From NCBI GenBank assembly GCA_021810175.1, contig JAJZJJ010000243.1, forward strand, positions 1-5,595: a stretch of 5,595 nucleotides of DNA, written 5' to 3'. Source of the stretch: Acidobacteriota bacterium. GTDB lineage: Bacteria; Acidobacteriota; Terriglobia; Terriglobales; Acidobacteriaceae. The notes under the pieces were generated by a model. That model saw nothing but the letters and a program-made list of their open reading frames with translations. It ran no database searches and had not been told where the DNA came from. Of this stretch, positions 1 to 5,595 are shown one piece after another (within the stretch, counting starts at the first letter, position 1; the number at the start of each line of letters is the position of its first letter). Made by a program: the position numbers and the translations under genes.

Positions 1-1
1 G

Positions 2-712
2 CTCGACGGCCGCACGGTGAAGCGCTTCAACGGCACAACTGAGCTCCTCCACACGCAGGGAGCCACGCTGGTCAGCGTCGATCCCAATATCCGCGAGCGC
101 ATCATGGGCAGCCTGGTGAACCCCAACATCGCGGTTCTCATCCTCATCGCCGGCGGCCACCTCATCATCCTGGAGTTTCACATCCCCGGCACCATCATCC
201 CGGGAGCACTCGGCACGCTCATGGTGGTGCTGTCGCTCTTCGCCCTCAATCTCCTGCCGCTGCATTACACCTCGCTGGCGCTCATCCTCGCCGCCTTCGT
301 CCTGATGGCGCTGGAGGCCAACTTCCCCAGCCACGGCATCCTGGCCCTCACCGGCGTGGCCGCCCTGGTCTTTGGCCTGCTCACGCTGGTCAACGGACCC
401 ATCCCGCAGATGCGCGTGCAGTGGGCCACCGCGCTCTCCACGGGCCTTGCCTTCGGCCTCATCACCGCATTCCTCATCCGCATCGCGGTCCGCGCCGAGC
501 GAAGCAAAGTCCAGATCGGCGTCGAGGCTCTCATTGGCGCCATTGGCGTGGCCCAGCAAATTCTCGCTCCCCAGGGCCAGATCCTCGTCCACGGCGAACT
601 CTGGCAGGCTGAGTCCGCCACTCCCGTAGCCGCCGGCGATCAGGTCCGCGTCACCGGCGTCCGAAATCTAACACTGTTGGTCGAACCAGTACTCAGCCGC
701 GCTTCCTCCTGA
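2..712 (+). CDS. NfeD family membrane serine protease, long form, C-terminal part (5' end outside window)
   Basis: The reading frame is open from base 2 to the TGA at 710-712 and gives 236 visible residues; the GTG at 17 is an internal codon, not the start. Visible residues 1-40 (beginning LDGRTV) match the end of the ClpP-like protease domain of long NfeD proteins, so the catalytic Ser/Lys should lie upstream of the window. About five hydrophobic segments follow (roughly residues 42-57, 64-83, 89-108, 113-131 and 141-160), including the family's typical EFxxPG turn near 58-63. Residues 170-236 form the NfeD C-terminal OB-fold domain, with the motifs GVEALIGAIG, HGELWQAES and GDQVRVTGV. Known family role: membrane-bound endopeptidase that cleaves the hydrophobic C-terminus of its partner stomatin (shown for an archaeal pair). 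The slipin gene lies 64 nt downstream, which supports the long NfeD1b type. Only the C-terminal portion can be judged here. Confidence 0.93.
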   Translation, partial: LDGRTVKRFNGTTELLHTQGATLVSVDPNIRERIMGSLVNPNIAVLILIAGGHLIILEFHIPGTIIPGALGTLMVVLSLFALNLLPLHYTSLALILAAFVLMALEANFPSHGILALTGVAALVFGLLTLVNGPIPQMRVQWATALSTGLAFGLITAFLIRIAVRAERSKVQIGVEALIGAIGVAQQILAPQGQILVHGELWQAESATPVAAGDQVRVTGVRNLTLLVEPVLSRASS

Positions 713-743
713 CGATTCTGGTTCCCGGCGGCCGGGGGTGGGG

Positions 744-749
744 TAAAAT
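744..749 (+). promoter_or_regulatory. possible -10 element upstream of the slipin gene
   Basis: TAAAAT is the only A/T-rich hexamer in an otherwise very GC-rich 64-nt gap (713-776) and differs from TATAAT at one position. A poor -35 candidate, TTCCCG at 722-727, sits 16 nt upstream. The hexamer lies 27 nt before the preferred ATG at 777. A small GC hairpin (CCCGG 724-728, CCGGG 732-736) overlaps the -35 region. It could allow slipin expression independent of nfeD, but this is pattern matching only. Confidence 0.3.
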
Positions 750-762
750 CGCAGCCGGGTGC

Positions 763-768
763 AAGGGG
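763..768 (+). promoter_or_regulatory. ribosome binding site favouring the ATG at 777
   Basis: AAGGGG lies 8 nt upstream of ATG 777-779. The alternative in-frame GTG at 759 would place this purine run inside the coding region and add six polar residues before the membrane segment. The ATG is therefore preferred. Confidence 0.5.
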
Positions 769-776
769 TCCCGAGC

Positions 777-1565
777 ATGATCAGTATTCCCGTCCTGGTA
801 TTCTTCGCCATCGTCGTCCTCTACCTGCTCAACTGCATCAAGATCCTGCGCGAATACGAGCGCGGCGTCATCTTTCGCCTGGGCCGCGCCCTGCCCCAAC
901 CCAAAGGCCCAGGCATCATCTTCGTCTTCCGGCCCCTGGATCAGATGGTGCGCGTCTCCCTCCGCCAGGAGGTCATGGAGGTCCCGCCCCAGGACGTCAT
1001 CACCAAGGACAACGTCACCATCAAGGTCAACGCCGTCATCACCATGCGCGTCCTCAATCCCGCCAAGGCTGTCATCGAGGTCGCCAATTACGTCTACCAG
1101 ACTTCCCAGTTCGCGCAGACCACCCTCCGCTCCGTCCTTGGCGAAGTCGAGCTGGACGGGCTGCTCTCCCATCGCGACGTCCTCAACCAGCGCATTCAAA
1201 CCATCATCGACCAGCGCACGGAGCCCTGGGGCGTCAAGGTGGTGAGCGTCGAGGTCAAGCAGGTCGATCTCCCGGACACCATGCTGCGCGCCATGGCCCG
1301 CCAGGCGGAAGCCGAACGCGAGAAGCGCTCCAAAATCATCAATGCCGAAGGCGAATTCGCTGCCGCGCAGCGCCTGGTGGAAGCCGCCAATCAGCTGGCT
1401 GCACAACCAGTCACGCTCCAGTTAAAGTATCTTCAGACCCTCATCGACATCGGCGTGGAAAAGAACACGACCATCGTCTTCCCGCTTCCGATGGAACTGG
1501 TCTCACTGCTGGGCAAAGCTTTTGCCCCTGGACAGCCTCCAGCTAAAAACGATGAGGAGAAATAG
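777..1565 (+). CDS. slipin / stomatin-like SPFH (band 7) membrane protein
   Basis: This 262-residue protein has the length and layout of bacterial slipins. One N-terminal hydrophobic hairpin or membrane segment (residues about 4-20) is followed by [11 protein letters not shown], the signature entry to the SPFH/band 7 domain. That domain spans roughly residues 27-185 and includes [19 protein letters not shown] and a [19 protein letters not shown] segment. An alanine/glutamate-rich coiled-coil stretch (about 175-215) comes next, then a short C-terminal [12 protein letters not shown] motif typical of the family. Slipins oligomerise into inner-membrane scaffolds thought to organise lipid microdomains, and they are usually encoded next to long NfeD proteases, exactly as here. 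I chose ATG 777 because of the purine run 8 nt upstream and because it places the membrane segment right at the N-terminus; a GTG at 759 would give 268 residues. The TAG stop is at 1563-1565. The cellular substrate or partner beyond NfeD cannot be read from sequence. Confidence 0.95.
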   Translation: MISIPVLVFFAIVVLYLLNCIKILREYERGVIFRLGRALPQPKGPGIIFVFRPLDQMVRVSLRQEVMEVPPQDVITKDNVTIKVNAVITMRVLNPAKAVIEVANYVYQTSQFAQTTLRSVLGEVELDGLLSHRDVLNQRIQTIIDQRTEPWGVKVVSVEVKQVDLPDTMLRAMARQAEAEREKRSKIINAEGEFAAAQRLVEAANQLAAQPVTLQLKYLQTLIDIGVEKNTTIVFPLPMELVSLLGKAFAPGQPPAKNDEEK

Positions 1566-1588
1566 CCCGTAAAGGGCCGGGAGTACCC

Positions 1589-2422
1589 ATGAGGTTCGCA
1601 GAGAGCGAAGACGAAGTCGAGGAAATCCGCAGAAAAGCCGCGCGCACTCGATCCAGACGCGGCGACGAAGAAGACGGCCGGGAAATCACCCTGGGCGCCG
1701 GCTCCATGCTCGGCATCTTTTTCAGTCTTGTGCTCATCTGCGGACTCTTCTTCGGCCTGGGCTACTCGGTCGGCCGCGGCGGCGCGACGCCTGTCGTAAC
1801 GCAGCCCGCGGAAACACCCGGCGCCCCGGTCGCCTCGAATCAGGGCAAACCATCGCCCGATCAGCTGACGGTTGCGCAGTCACCGGACGCGGCACTCAAT
1901 CCGGCGGCCAATTTCGCAACGCCTGTTGCCGGGGGTACGACAGCCGCAACCGCCGCTCCGGGCCAGACTCCCGCCCCGACGGTAACTCCGGCGTCTCCTC
2001 AGTCCGCGAGCCCGGCCATGGCTCAGACCACGTCTTCAACCTCGGCACAAATGACCACGCCGTCTGCTGCCGCCCAGCCTGCTTCAGCTTCGCCGGCATC
2101 GACGACCGCCTTCAATCCGGTTCCTCTCCAGCGAAATGCTCCGTCGATCCAGCCCGCATCGGCTCCGGCTGGGCAGCAGCCCCTCAGCACCATCACTCCG
2201 CTCACCGGGACCTATATGGTGCAGATCGCCGCCGTCCGCATGCAGCAGGACGCCAATGTCCTCGTCACTGCCCTGGAAAACCGCGGCTACAAAGTGACCA
2301 TCCGCCGCGAGCAGGATAACCTTCTCCACGTTCAGGTCGGCCCTTTTATGACTCGCACTCAGGCCATGGCCATGCGTTCCCGGCTGCTCGCGGATGGCTA
2401 CAACGCCATCGTTAAGCCGTAG
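1589..2422 (+). CDS. SPOR domain-containing single-pass membrane protein
   Basis: This is a 277-residue bitopic inner-membrane protein. A charged cytoplasmic tail (residues 1-35, rich in E, D and R) precedes one membrane helix (about 40-62, glycine- and phenylalanine-rich). A long low-complexity Ala/Thr/Pro/Ser/Gln linker (about 64-205) probably spans the periplasm. The C-terminal SPOR domain (207-277) starts GTYMVQIAAV, contains HVQVGPFMTRTQA, and ends DGYNAIVKP. SPOR domains bind peptidoglycan strands stripped of stem peptides and usually target proteins to the division septum (known for FtsN, DamX and relatives). No catalytic domain is visible, so a structural or targeting role is inferred. 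It is not assignable to FtsN by sequence alone. The start is ATG 1589 with GGGAG at 1579-1583, 5 nt upstream. It follows the slipin stop by 23 nt, suggesting one transcript with nfeD and slipin. Its last 11 nt overlap the end of the opposing acyltransferase gene. Confidence 0.92.
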   Translation: MRFAESEDEVEEIRRKAARTRSRRGDEEDGREITLGAGSMLGIFFSLVLICGLFFGLGYSVGRGGATPVVTQPAETPGAPVASNQGKPSPDQLTVAQSPDAALNPAANFATPVAGGTTAATAAPGQTPAPTVTPASPQSASPAMAQTTSSTSAQMTTPSAAAQPASASPASTTAFNPVPLQRNAPSIQPASAPAGQQPLSTITPLTGTYMVQIAAVRMQQDANVLVTALENRGYKVTIRREQDNLLHVQVGPFMTRTQAMAMRSRLLADGYNAIVKP

Positions 2423-3138
2423 CCGCCGGCCCCCGCATCCACTCCGGCAAACCTGCAGCAATTGCCTCGCGCGCCGCGCGCATAAGCTCCTCCCGTGAGG
2501 CAAAGTCCCCAGGGAACAGCGGCGCATGGAATGTCACGTGCGCCGTCCCCGGAAAGATCTTCAGGCTTCCCTTCTTCATCATCGTCTCGGTCCCGTAAAT
2601 CGAAATTGGAACCACCGGCGCGCCGCTCTCCATCGACAAATAGAACGGCCCCTTCATTGAAGGCCTGCAGCCGCCCATCCCGCGAACGGGTTCCCTCCAC
2701 AAACGAGAGCACATGAATACCCGCGGCTAGAACGCTCCGTGCCGCCGCAACGCTTTCCATCGCGCTTTCCACGCGCCGGTCCCGATCCACAGGGATAAAC
2801 TTTGCCAGCCCCATGGCATAGCCCAGCACCGGAATCCTCATCAGCGACCGCTTGAGAAATACAGCGGTATGCCCCGGCAAAAGCGGATACAGAATCGGTG
2901 GATCGAGGTTCGAGATGTGGTTAGGCAGGAAGATGTACTGCTGTCCGCGCACGGGCGGCTGCTCCCAAACCACCTGCATGCGGATACCCGCCACCCACAG
3001 CCCGGCCCGCGTGATCGATACACCCAGCCAGTGGAGCAGCGCAACATTCCTGGTCGCCAGTGTCCACGGAATCCCGATCACCGCACCGGGGATGCCCAGC
3101 ACGGTCCAGGTGGAAAAAAGCAGAATCGCGGCAAGCAT
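2412..3138 (-). pseudogene. plsC: PlsC-type 1-acylglycerol-3-phosphate acyltransferase, interrupted by a frameshift
   Basis: Starting at ATG 3136-3138, the first 160 codons encode the N-terminal half of a lysophosphatidate acyltransferase. It has hydrophobic segments (about 3-24 and 34-51), the catalytic NHISNLD box (HX4D, His74 and Asp79), and FVEGTRSRDG near residues 146-155. The frame then degenerates into arginine- and aspartate-rich sequence and would end at 2398. The missing half is in the next frame: KGPFYLSMESGAPVVPISIY, the expected motif IV region, through to TAA 2412-2414. Removing one base between about 2649 and 2658 (a C4 run at 2649-2652 on the plus strand, or A2656) restores a normal protein of about 241 residues, typical for PlsC. 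The family acylates lysophosphatidic acid to phosphatidic acid at the inner membrane. GGGAG at 3147-3151 lies 8 nt before the start, and mpl ends only 3 nt upstream. It may be a true mutation or a sequencing error. As it stands, motif IV is lost. Confidence 0.88.
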
Positions 3139-3141
3139 CGG

Positions 3142-4575
3142 TCAGTCTCCCGCGGCCCTTCCACGGAGCGCCGCGGGCAGCTTTTCGTAAATGCCGTCAA
3201 AGCCCCCGTTGGACAAAATCGCCACCACATCCCCGGCGGCCAGTCGCGGCGTCAGATTCGCAACGATCGCTTCCGCATCCGGAAACAGTGCGGCATCGTG
3301 CCCGCCCTGGCGCAGCGCCGCCACGACGTTCTCCGGCTGCAGCCGCTCCTGCTCCGGAATCTTCTCCGAATGAAATACCCCTGCCAGCACCACAGCATCG
3401 GCAGTCGTCAGGCTCTCCACCAGCTCCCGCTCGAACACATTGCGCCGCAGCGTGTTTGAGCGCGGCTCCAGCACGGCCCACAGCCGGCGTCCCGGCCACG
3501 CCGCCCGCAGCGCGCGCAGCGTCTCGCGAATCGCCGTGGGATGATGCGCGAAGTCGTCGATGATCGTGATCCCGTTCACCTCAGCGCGCACCTCAAGCCT
3601 GCGTCGCACACTCCTGAAGCTCGCCAGAGCCTCCACGATCGACTCAACGGCCACGCCCTGACCCGCCGCCAGAGCCGCCGCCGCCGTGGCGTTCAGCGCA
3701 TTGTGTTCGCCGGCCATCGGCAGCATCAGCTCCGCCCATTCTCTGCCCTGTCGCAGCACCCGCCAGCGGCTGGAGCCGCCCTCGAAGCGCAGGTCCTCGA
3801 TCCGCCACGCCGACTCTTCCCCAAATCCGTAACGCTCCACGGCACACATCGCGCCCTTCACGCATTGCGTCACGTTGGGAGCCGCGTCGAATGCCACAAT
3901 CCGTCCACGCGCCGGCACCAGGTTCACCAGCCGCCTGAACGCCGTCTTCACCGCCTCCAGATCGCGGTAAATATCCGCGTGGTCAAATTCCACGTGCGTC
4001 AGAATCAGCGCATCGGGGAAATAGTGCATGAATTTGGGACCCTTATCGAAAAAGGCCGTATCGTACTCGTCCCCTTCAATAATGAACGGCCGCCCCTCGC
4101 GTACCTGAAAACTGGTCCCGAAATTTTCCGCCACACCGCCGATCAGAAACGACGGCGCCAGTTCCGCCTGCCTGCGCGCCGCCACTTCATAAATCCATGC
4201 CAGCATACTGGTCGTGGTCGTTTTGCCGTGCGTGCCCGCCACCACCAGCGACTCGTGGCCGCGGATAAACTCCTCATGCATCAGCGCGGCCAGCGAGGTG
4301 AACGGAATCCGCTCGTTCAGCACATGCTCCAGCTCTACATTGCCGCGCGAAATCGCATTCCCTACCACCACCAGGTCCGGCGCGGGCTCCAGGTTCGACG
4401 CCGCAAATGGTTCCGCAACGCGAATCCCCAGCTCGCGCAGCAGTTCCGACATCGGCGGATACGCCGCCTGATCGGAACCCGTCACCCGATACCCCTTCCG
4501 CTGCAGCAATCCAGCGAGCGACGCCATCGCCGTGCCGCATATCCCAATCAGATGAATGTGTCTCTTATCCGGCAT
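3142..4575 (-). CDS. mpl: UDP-N-acetylmuramate:L-Ala-gamma-D-Glu-meso-DAP ligase (murein peptide ligase)
   Basis: This 477-residue cytoplasmic Mur ligase attaches recycled tripeptide L-Ala-gamma-D-Glu-meso-DAP to UDP-MurNAc using ATP, bypassing de novo synthesis by MurC, MurD and MurE. The N-terminal UDP-sugar domain starts HLIGICGTAMASLAG (residues 8-22) with SDQAAYPPMS (34-43) and GNAISRGN (72-79). The ATP P-loop GTHGKTTTT is at 114-122, the metal/substrate region GDEYDTAFFDK at 168-178, and EFDHADI at 196-202. The central-domain GEHNALNA motif is at 289-296, and the C-terminal domain holds DDFAHHPTA (340-348) and EPRSNT (370-375). The YPPMS, FFDK and EPRSNT motifs fit Mpl rather than MurC, and the length is near that of E. 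coli Mpl. I use ATG 4573-4575; a TTG two codons earlier (4581) is possible. The start lies inside the end of ldcA (11-nt overlap) and only a distant GGAGG (about 19 nt upstream) is seen, so translation is probably coupled. Confidence 0.94.
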   Translation of the reverse strand: MPDKRHIHLIGICGTAMASLAGLLQRKGYRVTGSDQAAYPPMSELLRELGIRVAEPFAASNLEPAPDLVVVGNAISRGNVELEHVLNERIPFTSLAALMHEEFIRGHESLVVAGTHGKTTTTSMLAWIYEVAARRQAELAPSFLIGGVAENFGTSFQVREGRPFIIEGDEYDTAFFDKGPKFMHYFPDALILTHVEFDHADIYRDLEAVKTAFRRLVNLVPARGRIVAFDAAPNVTQCVKGAMCAVERYGFGEESAWRIEDLRFEGGSSRWRVLRQGREWAELMLPMAGEHNALNATAAAALAAGQGVAVESIVEALASFRSVRRRLEVRAEVNGITIIDDFAHHPTAIRETLRALRAAWPGRRLWAVLEPRSNTLRRNVFERELVESLTTADAVVLAGVFHSEKIPEQERLQPENVVAALRQGGHDAALFPDAEAIVANLTPRLAAGDVVAILSNGGFDGIYEKLPAALRGRAAGD

Positions 4576-5518
4576 GGTCAACTGGCGCTACAGCCGCCTC
4601 CAGATACTGTAACTGTATTTGCTCTCTTTCCAGAATCAGCTCGGCCTCGATCCCCATCGGCAGCGTCACATTGCCGCCGGATACATGCCCCGAACGCAGC
4701 CCCATCGCAATCGGCACATCAAAGGGCTCCAGCACGCGCAGAATCACCTCTTCCAGCAGATGCGGATCCGCGTCCGGAGAGACGCATTCCTTCATCTCGC
4801 CAAAAATGAATCCCCTCACCCTCTCGAACTTCCCCGCCAGGATCATCTGCCGCAACAGCCGATCCACCTGATACGGCTTCACGCCAACATCTTCCAGAAA
4901 CAGCAGCTTTCCTTCTGTTTGCGGAGCAAACCTCGTTCCCAGCGATGCCGCCAGGATCGTCAGGCACCCGCCATACATCGTCCCGCGGGCGCTCCCCGGA
5001 CGCAGCACGCGCATTCCATGCTCCACTCCGGCCTGCACCAGTCCGCCGCTCAGAGCCGCGCGAAAGCTGTCGAGGTCCACGCCGTTCTCCACCGAGAAAT
5101 CCGCCGCCGTCATCGGCCCATGGAACGCCACCAGCCCCGTCTGATCCAGCATCCACATCTGCATCGTGGTCAGATCGCTGTAGGCAAAGAAGGCCTTCGG
5201 ATGCCCGCCGATCAGCTCCAGGTCCAGATCATCCAGCAGATAATTTGATCCGTAACCGCCACGCGTACACATCACCGCTGCCGCGGCCGGGTCGGCAAAC
5301 GCTCCCTGCATGTCCGCGAGCCGCTCCTCCGCCGTGCCGGAAAAATACGGCGTCTGTTTCCCATAGGCATGTTCCGCCGCGACTGCATCGTAACCGAGGG
5401 CCCGCAGCGTCTCCACACCGCGGGTGATCCGCTCCGCCCGCGCGCTGCTGGCCGGCGATACTACGGCAATCCTCGCGCCTGGCGCAACCGCCAACGGCTT
5501 CACAACACGCTCAGCCAA
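4565..5518 (-). CDS. ldcA: LD-carboxypeptidase, peptidase family S66
   Basis: The 317-residue product matches S66 LD-carboxypeptidases, which remove the terminal D-Ala from murein tetrapeptides during peptidoglycan recycling. The N-terminal fold begins GARIAVVSPASS (14-25). CTRGGYGSNYLLDDLD (84-99) leads to the nucleophile motif FAYSDLT with Ser114. A Glu in LFLEDVGVKPYQVDRLLRQM (Glu209) and a His in GLRSGHVSGG (His278) complete the Ser-Glu-His triad, with spacing close to that of characterised LdcA enzymes. No signal peptide is visible, so a cytoplasmic enzyme is expected. The start chosen is TTG 5516-5518 with GAGG 6 nt upstream; a GTG at 5501-5503 would give a more family-like MKPLAV start but lacks a well-spaced ribosome site. 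It overlaps dapF by 8 nt upstream and mpl by 11 nt downstream. Its product tripeptide is the substrate of Mpl, so the neighbour supports the call. Microcin-immunity-type S66 members are the alternative, less likely here. Confidence 0.93.
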   Translation of the reverse strand: MAERVVKPLAVAPGARIAVVSPASSARAERITRGVETLRALGYDAVAAEHAYGKQTPYFSGTAEERLADMQGAFADPAAAAVMCTRGGYGSNYLLDDLDLELIGGHPKAFFAYSDLTTMQMWMLDQTGLVAFHGPMTAADFSVENGVDLDSFRAALSGGLVQAGVEHGMRVLRPGSARGTMYGGCLTILAASLGTRFAPQTEGKLLFLEDVGVKPYQVDRLLRQMILAGKFERVRGFIFGEMKECVSPDADPHLLEEVILRVLEPFDVPIAMGLRSGHVSGGNVTLPMGIEAELILEREQIQLQYLEAAVAPVDHAG

Positions 5519-5595
5519 CGAAAACCTCGCCTGCCGCGATCAGCTCCGCCGGCCCGGTAAGCGTCATCTCCGTTCCGGCGCCGTCCCACTCCACC
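5511..5595 (-). CDS. dapF: diaminopimelate epimerase, C-terminal end only (5' part outside window)
   Basis: On the minus strand a frame enters at 5594 and ends at TGA 5511-5513, giving 27 residues. They include VEWDGAGTEMTLTGPAELIA and then AGEVFVG. The pattern VEW-n-(T/V)xLTGPAE(L)-xxxGE is the usual C-terminus of DapF, which interconverts LL- and meso-diaminopimelate for lysine and peptidoglycan synthesis. The catalytic cysteines lie outside the window, so this rests on a short tail only. Two things support it: the tail is right for the family, and the next genes handle meso-DAP-containing peptides. The stop overlaps the TTG start of ldcA in the sequence GTTGGCTGA, an arrangement that suggests translational coupling. 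Confidence 0.8.
   Translation of the reverse strand, partial: VEWDGAGTEMTLTGPAELIAAGEVFVG
5525..5528 (-). promoter_or_regulatory. ribosome binding site supporting the TTG start of ldcA
   Basis: GAGG (within AGGCGAGG) lies 6 nt upstream of the TTG at 5516-5518 and inside the last codons of dapF. The next in-frame candidate, GTG at 5501-5503, would be 21 nt away. The spacing therefore favours the TTG. Confidence 0.45.

Noticed and set aside
17..19. GTG at 17 as the start of a short NfeD protein
   Set aside because: The same frame is open to the window edge, and the residues before it (LDGRT) match the protease-domain end of long NfeD proteins. The gene is therefore truncated by the window, not short.
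693..1406. A 237-codon minus-strand open frame antisense to the slipin gene
   Set aside because: The D/G/H-rich composition with no recognisable domain, opposite a clear SPFH protein, is a codon-bias shadow.
1780..2205. The Ala/Thr/Pro/Ser-rich stretch as a tandem repeat or separate gene
   Set aside because: No regular repeat unit is visible. It is a continuous low-complexity linker between the membrane helix and the SPOR domain.
2398..2411. Ending the acyltransferase at 2398 as a genuine 246-residue protein
   Set aside because: Residues after about 161 in that frame have no family resemblance, while the adjacent frame carries the expected motif and C-terminus. The longer frame is the out-of-phase continuation.
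3142..4575. MurC (UDP-MurNAc:L-alanine ligase) as the identity of the Mur ligase
   Set aside because: The motifs YPPMS, GDEYDTAFFDK, EFDHADI and EPRSNT follow the Mpl pattern, and the LD-carboxypeptidase neighbour fits peptide recycling.
3541..4809. A 422-codon plus-strand open frame antisense to mpl and ldcA
   Set aside because: Its translation is rich in R, H, P and Q with no family motifs, and it lies opposite strongly conserved Mur ligase and S66 sequence. It is a high-GC antisense artefact.
1..5595. Mobile element, defence system, CRISPR, tRNA/rRNA or riboswitch
   Set aside because: No inverted-repeat ends, transposase or phage motifs, regular spaced repeats or RNA-gene signatures were seen. 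Nearly every base is accounted for by housekeeping-type envelope genes.

Overview
The window is high-GC, gene-dense bacterial DNA with no mobile element, RNA gene, CRISPR array or long non-coding stretch. It holds two operon segments that converge near position 2415. The gene content (a NfeD/slipin pair, meso-diaminopimelate peptidoglycan enzymes, an Mpl ligase) points to a diderm bacterium. Protein flavour and base composition suggest Acidobacteriota (class Terriglobia), but that placement is inference from general resemblance.

Plus strand, 1-2422: the 3' part of a long-form NfeD membrane protease gene runs off the left edge. It is followed after 64 nt by a slipin/stomatin (SPFH/band 7) gene, and 23 nt later by a gene for a single-pass membrane protein with a C-terminal SPOR domain. 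NfeD and slipin are an established pair: membrane scaffold plus membrane-anchored serine protease. The SPOR protein probably binds peptidoglycan at division sites, so this half reads as an inner-membrane/envelope module.

Minus strand, 5595-2412: reading right to left, the 3' end of dapF (diaminopimelate epimerase), an S66-family LD-carboxypeptidase (ldcA-like), mpl (murein tripeptide ligase) and a PlsC-type acyltransferase. The first two junctions overlap (8 and 11 nt) and the last has a 3-nt gap, so this is a tightly coupled transcript. The three cell-wall genes make biochemical sense together. DapF makes the meso-DAP of the stem peptide, LdcA trims tetrapeptide to tripeptide, and Mpl attaches the recovered tripeptide to UDP-MurNAc. 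This is a compact peptidoglycan recycling cluster.

The one clear anomaly is in the plsC-like gene. Its N-terminal half and C-terminal half lie in different frames, and a single surplus base between about 2649 and 2658 explains it. I found no convincing sign of an entirely undescribed system. The points of interest are the frameshift, the recycling operon and its coupled starts, and the NfeD-slipin-SPOR arrangement.
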